Shown in pieces: positions 42,042 through 49,729 of a stretch of 64,000 nucleotides of DNA. Both the position numbers and the translations under genes were made by a program. Origin of the DNA: Segatella oulorum JCM 14966 (GTDB lineage Bacteria; Bacteroidota; Bacteroidia; Bacteroidales; Bacteroidaceae); assembly GCF_000613785.1 (NCBI RefSeq), contig NZ_BAJQ01000002.1, forward strand, positions 62,001 to 126,000, read 5' to 3'. The first letter of the stretch is position 1. Each line of letters opens with the position of its first letter. A model generated the notes under the pieces. It had not been told where the DNA came from and did not search any database. It saw nothing but the letters and a program-made list of their open reading frames with translations.

Positions 42042-43490
42042 ATGACACCTATACTGATCTTAACAACTGTTTTTCTCTACTTCGCCTTTCTTTTGTACAT
42101 TTCTTTCCGTGCAAAAAGGAATGCTTCCAACGCTGCTTTCTTCTCGGGCAACCGGCAATCGCGCTGGTATGTGGTGGCCTTTGCCATGATAGGTGCCAGC
42201 ATTTCGGGCGTCACCTTTGTGTCGGTGCCGGGCATGGTGGCGCAAAGTGGCTTCGGTTATCTGCAACTGATGTTGGGTTTTATCGTGGGACAGTGCATCA
42301 TCGCCTATGTGCTTGTGCCGCTGTTCTATCGCATTGGGCTCACTTCGGTTTACGAATATCTGCAAAATCGCTTTGGTAAAACGTCCTATGTCACTGGCGC
42401 TTGGTTCTTCTTCCTATCCAAAATGCTCGGTGCGGCAGTGCGTTTATTCTTGGTTTGTGCCACCCTTCAGCTCCTGGCTTTCGGACCTTTGGGCATCCCT
42501 TTCGCCTGCAATGTGGCGGTATCGGTGTTCTTTGTGTGGCTCTATACGCACGAAGGCGGTGTGAAATCGGTGCTTTGGGCCGACACCATGAAGACTTGTT
42601 GCTTGATAGCAGCTGTGGTTTTGTGTATTTTTTTCATTGCAAATAGTATGGACTTAAGTTTTTCTGCCCTACTAAAAAACATTACATCGAGCCCCATGAG
42701 CCATGCCTTTCACTTCGAAGATGTAAACGACAAACAATATTTCTGGAAGCAATTCTTAGCCGGCATCTTCACGATGATTGCCACAACGGGCTTGGATCAG
42801 GACATGATGCAACGCAATTTGAGTTGCAAAAACAGTAGGGAGTCGCAAAAGAACATGCTACTGAGCATTGTGTTGCAGCTGATTGTGGTGAGTGCTTTCC
42901 TGATGTTGGGCGTGCTACTCTATCAGTTTGCTGCGGCCAAAGGCATCGAAGCCACAGGCGACAAGCTCTTTCCTGCGGTGGCAACGGGTGGCTATCTGCC
43001 CCTCGTGGTGGGCTTTTTGTTCATCATTGGCTTGGTGGCTTCGGCCTATAATGCGGCAGGATCGGCCTTAACCGCCCTCACAACCTCGTTCACTTTAGAC
43101 GTGTTGGGCCGCAAAAGCGACGACGAACAACAGACCACCCGCACGCGAAAAGGGGTGCATATCGGTATGGCTGTCACGATGATGGTAGTGATTTTGGTGT
43201 TCAACGTGTTCAACAACACCAGCGTAGTCGACGCGGTCTACACCTTAGCCAGCTACACCTACGGCCCCATTCTCGGCCTCTTTGCCTTCGGCTTGCTCAC
43301 CCATCATGCCGTCAACGACCGCTATATTCCGCTTGTTGCCATTGCTTCGCCACTGCTTTGCTACTTCATTGACAGCCATTCGGCGCAGTGGTTCAACGGC
43401 TATCGCTTCAGCTATGAGCTGTTGTTGATGAATGCTTTGTTCACCTTCGTCGGCCTTTGTCTGCTCATTAAAAAAGGAACGCGCGCATGA
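42042..43490 (+). CDS. sodium:solute symporter (SSS family)
   Basis: Inner membrane sodium-coupled transporter of 482 residues with about 13 helices. It starts with a helix TVFLYFAFLLYISFRAKR, then SSS features FFSGNRQSRWYVVAFAMIG, ASISGVTFVSVPGMV, TSVYEYLQNRFG, and TTGLDQDMMQRNLSCKN. The family carries sugars, amino acids or sialic acid. Position between a muramidase-like gene and a serine hydrolase suggests MurNAc or a related amino sugar as substrate; an SSS-like MurNAc importer has, as I recall, been described in Tannerella. It overlaps the next gene by 4 bases. Confidence 0.9.
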   Translation: MTPILILTTVFLYFAFLLYISFRAKRNASNAAFFSGNRQSRWYVVAFAMIGASISGVTFVSVPGMVAQSGFGYLQLMLGFIVGQCIIAYVLVPLFYRIGLTSVYEYLQNRFGKTSYVTGAWFFFLSKMLGAAVRLFLVCATLQLLAFGPLGIPFACNVAVSVFFVWLYTHEGGVKSVLWADTMKTCCLIAAVVLCIFFIANSMDLSFSALLKNITSSPMSHAFHFEDVNDKQYFWKQFLAGIFTMIATTGLDQDMMQRNLSCKNSRESQKNMLLSIVLQLIVVSAFLMLGVLLYQFAAAKGIEATGDKLFPAVATGGYLPLVVGFLFIIGLVASAYNAAGSALTALTTSFTLDVLGRKSDDEQQTTRTRKGVHIGMAVTMMVVILVFNVFNNTSVVDAVYTLASYTYGPILGLFAFGLLTHHAVNDRYIPLVAIASPLLCYFIDSHSAQWFNGYRFSYELLLMNALFTFVGLCLLIKKGTRA

Positions 43491-44761
43491 AACATTTTTA
43501 TTTACATTCTTTACGCTGTGCCTTCGTCCTCGCAGGGCTGTTGTTTGGCTTCGCCATGTCGGCACAAAACATTGAGAAAACCACCCCCGAAGCAGTGGGA
43601 TTGGATGTCCATCGGCTGCAACAGGCAGATGCTTGCATTGACAAAGCCATCAGAGAAGGTCGCACGCCCGGTGCCGTTTTGGCCGTCGTGCGCCATGGAA
43701 AGATAGGCTATCTCAAGGCATACGGTCGGCGACAGACACTGCCTTCGCCTCTACCAATGACCGAAAACACCATCTTTGACATGGCTTCGTGCACCAAATC
43801 GATGGCTACAACGATGGCTGTCATGCAACTGTTGGAGCAAGGAAAGCTGCGCTTGAACGACCCTGTGCAGCTATATTTGCCCCATTTTCAGAACTGGAAA
43901 GAGGGCCAAGGCGATAGCGTTGTCATCCGCATCGTGCACCTTTTGACCCACACTTCGGGCCTGCCGGCCTACGCACCGGTGGCCGATTTGCAAAAGAAGG
44001 GACGCTTCCCGGATGCCGAACGACAAATGAATTACATCGAAACATGCCGCAGAAACGAGAAACCAGCGTGCGACATGCAGTATAGTTGCCTGAATTTCAT
44101 CACATTACAACATATCGTTGAGCAGATAACGGGACAGTCTTTGCGCGACTATTGCGCCGAGCATGTGTTCCAACCCCTGCACATGCGCCACACGGATTTC
44201 ATCCCTTGTGCGCCCAACAAACAGGGTTTTTGGGTGGAAACCGACAAACCTCGCTGGATGAAACGGGGCGAAAAGGCTGACAACACACCCCTCGCTCCCA
44301 CCGAAAAGCAGCCCAACGGTCAGATACTCTGCGGCATTGTGCACGACCCTTTGGCGCGGGTGATGAACGGAGGCATATCGGGTAATGCGGGTTTGTTTAG
44401 CAATGCCGAAGACATTGCGGTACTCTGTGCCATGTTGTTGAATGGGGGTTCGTGGCAAGGGCGGCAGATATTGAGCCCCTTAACGGTTGAAAAAATGCAA
44501 CAAATTCCTGCGGGTTTCGAGGCTTTTGGCCGCTGTTTAGGTTGGGACAAGTCGTCACCTTATGCCTCGAACAAAGGCGATTTGCTGAGCGATGCCGCCT
44601 TCGGTCACACGGGATATACGGGCACTTCGATTGTGATTGACCCCAAGAACGACCTCGCCATCATCCTTCTTACCAACGCTGTTCACCCCGTTGACAAAAC
44701 CAATGTGGTGCGTTTGCGTGCCGAAGTGGCCAACGCCGTGGCAGGAAGCGTTACCCAATAG
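43487..44761 (+). CDS. class C beta-lactamase-like serine hydrolase
   Basis: An exported 424-residue protein of the serine beta-lactamase/PBP4* fold, signal peptide ending AMSA before Gln. The nucleophile motif is SCTK (Ser101, Lys104), the second motif is YSC (Tyr199, where Asn is replaced by Cys201), and the third is HTG in FGHTGYTGTS. Such proteins near NamZ-type genes (for example YbbE in B. subtilis) act on peptidoglycan or its fragments rather than on antibiotics. ATGA overlap with the symporter gene shows coupling. A terminator hairpin follows at 44867. Confidence 0.88.
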   Translation: MKHFYLHSLRCAFVLAGLLFGFAMSAQNIEKTTPEAVGLDVHRLQQADACIDKAIREGRTPGAVLAVVRHGKIGYLKAYGRRQTLPSPLPMTENTIFDMASCTKSMATTMAVMQLLEQGKLRLNDPVQLYLPHFQNWKEGQGDSVVIRIVHLLTHTSGLPAYAPVADLQKKGRFPDAERQMNYIETCRRNEKPACDMQYSCLNFITLQHIVEQITGQSLRDYCAEHVFQPLHMRHTDFIPCAPNKQGFWVETDKPRWMKRGEKADNTPLAPTEKQPNGQILCGIVHDPLARVMNGGISGNAGLFSNAEDIAVLCAMLLNGGSWQGRQILSPLTVEKMQQIPAGFEAFGRCLGWDKSSPYASNKGDLLSDAAFGHTGYTGTSIVIDPKNDLAIILLTNAVHPVDKTNVVRLRAEVANAVAGSVTQ

Positions 44762-44866
44762 GCCACATCACCCCAACCTTTTCGACAAGAAGAAAGCGAG
44801 AAGGTGGCGGGAAGTAACGACATATAGCTTGTAAGGAAAGAAGAACTGTATCAGGAAAACAAAAGA

Positions 44867-44902
44867 AAAAGGTTGGCTTTGCGATGCAAGGGCCAACCTT
44901 TT
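44867..44902. terminator. terminator after the serine hydrolase gene
   Basis: AAAAGGTTGGC pairs perfectly with GCCAACCTTTT over 11 bp around a 14-base loop with further internal pairing; the arms supply A and T tracts on both strands. Confidence 0.8.
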
Positions 44903-45050
44903 GTGTGGGGATTATGGGGCAAAGACTGTGGGCATAGCCCCTGACAACGCCATCTTTCGCAGGCAATCTCAGGCATCTCTTACACCCACCCGTGCCCCCT
45001 TTTGTAACCAGCTCAACCGCTTTTTGGCGTCACCTCGGTCGTTGTTTGAA

Positions 45051-45160
45051 GCAATCTCTACCACTTTCCGCGGCAATCTCCACCATTTTTCGTGGCAATC
45101 GCTGCCATTTTTCGCAGTAATCTCTACTGCTTTTTAGCGCTATCGCTATCATTTTTCAAA
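45051..45160 (+). repeat. five tandem copies of a degenerate 22-bp repeat
   Basis: Exact 22-base periodicity: units start at 45051, 45073, 45095, 45117 and 45139, opening GCAATCTCTACCACTTTCCG, GCAATCTCCACCATTTTTCG, GCAATCGCTGCCATTTTTCG, GTAATCTCTACTGCTTTTTA and GCTATCGCTATCATTTTTCA. More decayed copies seem to lie at 44943-44985 and 45204-45226. The array fills the 540-base gap between convergent genes (44762-45301), which has no credible ORF. Related units occur near 13381, 22864, 29128, 40471 and 49601. Confidence 0.8.
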
Positions 45161-45243
45161 GACACCTTAAAGACTTGTTGCGGAAGGCACAGCTGTTTTC
45201 TGCGGCAACCTCAACGGCCTTTTGGGGAAACGAGCTATACATG

Positions 45244-45283
45244 ATCAAAAAATGCACGTTCCATCTGTGTGAAACGTGCATTT
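45244..45283 (-). terminator. terminator of the FKBP gene cluster
   Basis: On the minus strand AAATGCACGTT pairs perfectly with AACGTGCATTT around a 12-base loop, followed by a run of six T. It lies just beyond the stop of the last FKBP gene. Confidence 0.85.
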
Positions 45284-45301
45284 TATAGTGATGAAATATC
45301 C

Positions 45302-46198
45302 TTACTTCTTCTTCTCGATATTCACCAGTTCGACGGTAAAGATGAGTGTAGAATAGGGCTTAATCTGACCTGCTTGTCGCGCACCATAAGCCAATTCTTG
45401 CGGAATGCACACCTCCCATTTGCTGCCAACGGGCATCATCGTGAGCGCTTGTGTCCATCCTTTAATCACTTCATCGCAACGGAACGTGTTGGTTTGTGGG
45501 TCGCGTCGGTAGCTGCTATCAAAGACAGTACCGTCGATTAAGCGGCCTTCGTATTTCACAACCACACGGTCTGAGTCCTTAGGCACAGCGCCTTTGCCTT
45601 CGACAAGCACCTTATATTGCAAGCCAGAAGGAAGCGTTTTGAAGCCTTCTTTCTTGGCATTGTTGGCCAACCATGCTTCGTTCTCCTTTTTATAGGCTTC
45701 GTTTTTGCGGGCAATGGCCTGGTCACGGTGCTGCATAAAGCTCTGTGCTGCCTTGCGAGGTGTGAAGAGCAATGTGTCGTTGTGCAACGCATCGACAAAT
45801 CCTTTGATAAAAGTGGCCCGCTGAATCGAATCGTTTGTGCCCTCAAGTCCTTGGCGCATGTTGGGCAAAATGCGGCTGTTCACCATCTCGGCAATCTGCA
45901 TTCCGGCCGCATAAGCCTTGAAAGCCGCGTCGTTAACATGCTGTTGTGCCTCGTTGAAACCACGCAGAAAATCGGCCATTCCGGTGCTGTCTACGCCAAA
46001 TTGCTGCTGCAAATAGGGCAAAAGACCCTCGGTAGCGGTCATTCCTGCCACATAACTTAGGGTGTCATTAGGTGTTAAAAGCTGCACAGCCTCTTTCTGT
46101 TCAACCACCCCTTTCTTCTTCTTTCCCTCCTTTGCCTGTAGGGTTGCAAAGGAAACGCTCGCCAAAAAGACGAGCGTCAGCATGAATATTTTTTTCAT
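45302..46198 (-). CDS. FKBP-type peptidyl-prolyl isomerase, copy 1
   Basis: Exported FkpA-like protein of 298 residues, signal peptide LVFLASVSFATLQA. The N-terminal helical dimerisation domain (DTLSYVAGMTATEG, FLRGFNEAQQ) precedes the FKBP domain (LPSGLQYKVLVEGKGAVPKD, VVVKYEGRLIDGTVFDSSYR, VIKGWTQALTMMPVGSKWEV, IPQELAYGARQAGQIKPYST). It helps fold proline-containing envelope proteins. It is the last of three tandem FKBP genes, 9 bases after copy 2, and ends at a strong terminator. Confidence 0.93.
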   Translation of the reverse strand: MKKIFMLTLVFLASVSFATLQAKEGKKKKGVVEQKEAVQLLTPNDTLSYVAGMTATEGLLPYLQQQFGVDSTGMADFLRGFNEAQQHVNDAAFKAYAAGMQIAEMVNSRILPNMRQGLEGTNDSIQRATFIKGFVDALHNDTLLFTPRKAAQSFMQHRDQAIARKNEAYKKENEAWLANNAKKEGFKTLPSGLQYKVLVEGKGAVPKDSDRVVVKYEGRLIDGTVFDSSYRRDPQTNTFRCDEVIKGWTQALTMMPVGSKWEVCIPQELAYGARQAGQIKPYSTLIFTVELVNIEKKK

Positions 46199-46207
46199 TA
46201 TTGCTGT

Positions 46208-47089
46208 TTATTTTCCATTCACTTTCACCAATTCAATCTTAAAGATGAGGGCAGAGAAAGGCTTAATCTGACCTTGTTCGCGCTCACCATAAGCCAGTTG
46301 CTGAGGAATATACACTTCCCATACCGAGCCGGCAGGCATGTGTACGAGAGCTTCTGTCCATCCTTTAATCACCTGATTGGCCTTCAAAGTGATGGGTTCC
46401 TTACGTGCATAACTGCTATCGAACACCTTTCCGTCGATGGTTTTACCCTCATAGTTCACCACAACCGTAGAAGTATCCTTAGGCATTGCGCCGCTACCCT
46501 CTTTGATGACCTTATATTGTACGCCCGAAGGAAGTGTCTTTACACCAGCTTTCTTGGCGTTAGCAGCCAACCATTTCTCGCCGGCTGTCTTGTTAGCGCC
46601 ATATTGTTGCATCATATTCTTGCTCTTAATGGCCATCATTTTAGCCTGAGCCAAGGTCTGAGCCTGCTCGATTGTCATCTTCACAGCACCCGTCTTGCCC
46701 GTTGTTCCGGCAATGAAACCGGCCATAAAGTTCTTCAAAGAGATGCTCTTTGTAGAGTCTTGACCATAGACTTCGGTATTGATTCCCTTAATCATTTGGT
46801 TAGAAATCTGCTGACCTATCTGTATACCAGCATAATAAGCGGCACGCTTCTTGTCGTCACCTGCATTAGCACCATCGTTCAAACCTTTGATAAAATCGTC
46901 CATATAGGTGGTGTCGATTTGCATTCTCTCAACTAAGAAGTTCTTCAAACCTTGTGTTTGAGCCATTCCCATTGCGTAACTCATGGAGTCAACATCACTC
47001 TTTAAGTCGGCTTTAGGAGTTGAATTTCCGCACGAAGCGAATGTTAAAGCCATGCCAAACATGGCAGCTGCGAAAGCAATTTTTTTCAT
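46208..47089 (-). CDS. FKBP-type peptidyl-prolyl isomerase, copy 2 (lipoprotein)
   Basis: A 293-residue FkpA-like isomerase with lipobox FASC, so anchored in a membrane. Domain order is as in copy 1: helical N-domain (DSMSYAMGMAQTQGLKNFL, FIKGLNDGANAGDD) and FKBP domain (LPSGVQYKVIKEGSGAMPKD, VVVNYEGKTIDGKVFDSSYA, VIKGWTEALVHMPAGSVWEV). The ATG at 47089 starts the signal; the frame continues upstream only through the neighbouring gene. It is clearly a duplicate of copy 1. Confidence 0.93.
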   Translation of the reverse strand: MKKIAFAAAMFGMALTFASCGNSTPKADLKSDVDSMSYAMGMAQTQGLKNFLVERMQIDTTYMDDFIKGLNDGANAGDDKKRAAYYAGIQIGQQISNQMIKGINTEVYGQDSTKSISLKNFMAGFIAGTTGKTGAVKMTIEQAQTLAQAKMMAIKSKNMMQQYGANKTAGEKWLAANAKKAGVKTLPSGVQYKVIKEGSGAMPKDTSTVVVNYEGKTIDGKVFDSSYARKEPITLKANQVIKGWTEALVHMPAGSVWEVYIPQQLAYGEREQGQIKPFSALIFKIELVKVNGK

Positions 47090-47103
47090 TTTGATGATTA
47101 TTT

Positions 47104-47709
47104 TTATTTTACTGCTACTAATTCTACATCGAAAATCAAGGCGGCATAAGGCGGAATCGAGGCACCGGCGCCACGCTCTCCGTAGGCCAACTGATAGGGA
47201 ATGAAGAAACGATACTTTGCTCCTTCGTGCATGAGTTGCAGCCCTTCGGTCCAACCTGCAATCACTTGATTGAGTGGGAACGTGGCCGTTTGTCCACGAT
47301 CGTAGGACGAATCGAACTTTGTTCCATCGATTAACGTGCCTTCATAATGGCATTCCACCTGATCGGTAGCCTTGGGTTGTTTGCCATTTCCATCGCGAAG
47401 CACCTGGTATTGCAAGCCCGAAGCGGTGGTTTTCACCCCCTCTTTCTTTGCATTCTCGGCCAAGAACTGCTCGCCTTCGGCCTTTGCTGCCTTGCCTTTC
47501 TCGGCATTTGCAGCCTGTTGCAGGGCCTCTTGTTCGGCAAAAAACTGCTGCACCATCTGCTGTGCTTCAGCCTCTTTCATCTTCAACTCGCCGCCAGTCA
47601 TCACATCTTTGATGGCTTGTGCAAAGTCATCTATGTTGAGCCCCTCGGCATTCATTTGCAATAATTGGTGCCCAATGCCCAAACCCAGGGCGTAACTTAA
47701 TTGATCCAT
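47104..47709 (-). CDS. FKBP-type peptidyl-prolyl isomerase, copy 3 (no signal peptide)
   Basis: A 201-residue isomerase that starts directly with MDQLSYALGLGIGHQLLQMN and has no signal, so it should be cytoplasmic, like FKBP22/FklB. The FKBP domain carries VECHYEGTLIDGTKFDSSYD, VIAGWTEGLQLMHEGAKYRF and PYQLAYGERGAGASIPPYAA. It is the first gene of the three; a -7 box TATCTTTG lies at 47760-47767 on the minus strand, with TTG 18 bases further up. Confidence 0.92.
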   Translation of the reverse strand: MDQLSYALGLGIGHQLLQMNAEGLNIDDFAQAIKDVMTGGELKMKEAEAQQMVQQFFAEQEALQQAANAEKGKAAKAEGEQFLAENAKKEGVKTTASGLQYQVLRDGNGKQPKATDQVECHYEGTLIDGTKFDSSYDRGQTATFPLNQVIAGWTEGLQLMHEGAKYRFFIPYQLAYGERGAGASIPPYAALIFDVELVAVK

Positions 47710-47759
47710 CTGCGTAATATCGCTTTGCTGATTAATGTTTTACATTTAAATTTCAGCTG

Positions 47760-47850
47760 CAAAGATAGCAGAATAAAACAGAATTCAAAAGAAACAACAC
47801 CTTAATTTTATTAAAAAAGGCACACCATCCGCGTTTTTTCGTTATATTTG
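47760..47850. promoter_or_regulatory. divergent promoter region of the FKBP cluster and the sirtuin gene
   Basis: On the minus strand TTG (47786-47788) and TATCTTTG (47760-47767). On the plus strand TATATTTG (47843-47850), without a clear TTG, about 66 bases before the sirtuin ATG. Confidence 0.55.
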
Positions 47851-47915
47851 TGGTCAGCCTGTTGGAACCCACCTGACTGCTGTTCCACGGCGAAGCAAAA
47901 CAAAACAACATTCAA

Positions 47916-48629
47916 ATGATGAAACATCTTGTGTTTTTAACGGGTGCAGGCATGTCGGTTGAGAGTGGTTTTAAGACCTTTCGCGGGAGTGATGGCCTGT
48001 GGGAGAACTATCCTGTGGAGCAGATTGCCACCCATGAAGGGTGGGAACGCGACCCCGAATTGGTGACGAATTTCTACAACATGCTGCGCAAAAAGCTATG
48101 GACGGCCGTGCCCAACGAGGGACATCGCCTCATTGCATCGCTGCAAAACGACTACGAAGTGACGGTCGTCACGCAGAATGTAGACAATCTTCACGAGCGG
48201 GCGGGCAGCAAAAAGGTGATTCATCTGCATGGCGAATTGGCCAAAGTGTGCTCGAGTCGCGACCCTTACAACACCCAATGTATTGAGGAACTGACCCCCG
48301 AAAACAGCGATGTGGTGCCGGGTTCGCGTGCCAAGGATGGCAGTTTGCTGCGCCCCTTCATCGTGTTTTTCGGTGAAAGTGTGCCGATGATTGAGCCGGC
48401 CATCGCCGAAACGCAGCGTGCCGACCTCTTCATTGTCATCGGAACGAGCCTCAATGTCTACCCGGCAGCAGGTCTTTTGCACTATTGTTCGCCCCAAACG
48501 CCCATCGTGCTCATCGATCCTAACCCTGTAAACACGGCTCACGACCGACCCATCACCACGCTAAAGATGGGAGCAAGCGAAGGCATGCGCACCCTGATAG
48601 CGCAGCATCTGACGCAGCTGTTGGCTTAG
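47916..48629 (+). CDS. Sir2-family NAD-dependent protein deacylase without a canonical zinc site
   Basis: A cytoplasmic sirtuin of 237 residues. NAD-binding motifs are LTGAGMSVESGFKTFRG and VVTQNVDNLHERAGS, and the catalytic His is in VIHLHGEL. FIVFFGESVP, VIGTSLNVYPAAGL and VLIDPNPV complete the core. Standard sirtuins bind zinc with two CxxC pairs; here only two isolated Cys (VCSSRD, TQCIEE) occupy that region, so zinc is probably absent, as in some other bacterial members. The stop overlaps the stop of the convergent DUF3108 gene by 4 bases. Confidence 0.9.
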   Translation: MMKHLVFLTGAGMSVESGFKTFRGSDGLWENYPVEQIATHEGWERDPELVTNFYNMLRKKLWTAVPNEGHRLIASLQNDYEVTVVTQNVDNLHERAGSKKVIHLHGELAKVCSSRDPYNTQCIEELTPENSDVVPGSRAKDGSLLRPFIVFFGESVPMIEPAIAETQRADLFIVIGTSLNVYPAAGLLHYCSPQTPIVLIDPNPVNTAHDRPITTLKMGASEGMRTLIAQHLTQLLA

Positions 48630-49504
48630 TTTCTGAGGCCTTTCACGCCCACCAAGAACGCTTTTGCCGAACCAAAGCGCAAGAAAAGGTCTAATCGCAC
48701 GGGCACATGGTTGGCATCATCGGTGACATAGAAGTCGACAATGCGCTTGTATTTGCCGTCCTGCAACTCTAAATACGACAGCCGTAAACAGTTATATTTC
48801 ACGTCGTTGTCGCCCGTCACCGTGGTTTTTCCTTCGAAACGCAGTTGTGCCGGCTTGCGATCATCACCGTCAACGATGGGGAAATTCACGACATATCCCG
48901 CCTTCCAGTTGGCAGGATTGAACGAACGTGCCCGCAAAAAGATGCTCAACATGTCGTAGACACAGTCGTCATAGCTGTGCTTTGTCCACGAATTAGTGCC
49001 GTCGTTGTGCAACATGTGCTGCTGCACATTGCATTTTCCGCTGCCATACGTGTAAAACACCTCGTCCACTGTGTAACGTTTTCCCTCGCGTGCACCCTTG
49101 CGAAAATACAGAGGTTCGAGGTCGAGCGAGTTGTAACAGAGCAACGTGTCGCGCAACACAAACACATTGTCGACACGATTACTGCCGCGTGTTATCAAGC
49201 TGGCGCGATAGGCATCCTTACCTTTATAACGGCTTTGCACAATCGACATGCTGGCCGTTCCCGCCTTTACCCACACGAATTTCCAGTTGTAATAGAGGTT
49301 GTAGGACAGAAACTCGCCCGACTTAAAGGCGGTGTTGCGAAACTTGCAGGGTGAGTCGCCCGCGTCATGCGTGGCTGAAGGTGCTGCCGCGTGCAGCATA
49401 AAACTTGACAAAGTGATGGTCATGAGACCCAAACCAACCCCCAGCAGCCACGCTGCATAGCGGGGTTTGCGAGGCGATTTATTTTTTCCTTTCTGTGTTG
49501 TCAT
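48626..49504 (-). CDS. DUF3108 domain exported protein
   Basis: A 292-residue protein with an N-terminal basic stretch and signal or anchor helix (AAWLLGVGLGLMTITLSSFM). The DUF3108 body follows: FKSGEFLSYNLYYNWKFVWV, GTASMSIVQSRYKGKDAYRA, VDNVFVLRDTLLCYNS and RFEGKTTVTGDNDVKYNCLR. Such proteins form a periplasmic beta-rich fold; the function is unknown. It is probably the third gene of a minus-strand unit with the Ig-like protein and GH3-type enzyme, separated by a 225-base spacer that contains one 22-bp repeat. Confidence 0.82.
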   Translation of the reverse strand: MTTQKGKNKSPRKPRYAAWLLGVGLGLMTITLSSFMLHAAAPSATHDAGDSPCKFRNTAFKSGEFLSYNLYYNWKFVWVKAGTASMSIVQSRYKGKDAYRASLITRGSNRVDNVFVLRDTLLCYNSLDLEPLYFRKGAREGKRYTVDEVFYTYGSGKCNVQQHMLHNDGTNSWTKHSYDDCVYDMLSIFLRARSFNPANWKAGYVVNFPIVDGDDRKPAQLRFEGKTTVTGDNDVKYNCLRLSYLELQDGKYKRIVDFYVTDDANHVPVRLDLFLRFGSAKAFLVGVKGLRN

Positions 49505-49600
49505 ATCCTTTTATGTTTAATCTTTTTCTTCAATTTTTCTTCGTTCCTCTTTTGTGCCGCCCTAAAAGCCATGCTTTTGCGGCGTAAAGACGCATGGATT

Positions 49601-49625
49601 GTGCGCCAAAATGGTGCAGATTGCC
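49601..49625 (-). repeat. 22-bp dispersed repeat, single copy
   Basis: On the minus strand GGCAATCTGCACCATTTTGG followed by CGCAC, a close match to the 45051-45160 units. It lies in the spacer between the Ig-like gene and the DUF3108 gene. Confidence 0.5.
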
Positions 49626-49729
49626 GCCCCATTCGCATGCTTTTACTCCGGCTGAAGCATGCCCTGTGCATCGCAACCGGCAGCTTTGGGCGCCGGGACT
49701 GCCACCAAAAGACGCAGCTGCCCACCCAC

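Noticed and set aside
42042-43490. Sialic acid or proline transporter
   Set aside because: The SSS family cannot be resolved by eye; the neighbours favour MurNAc, but no specific name is justified.
45051-45160. CRISPR array or iteron origin
   Set aside because: Units abut with no spacers and differ from each other. No replication initiator gene is nearby, and related units are scattered through several gaps.
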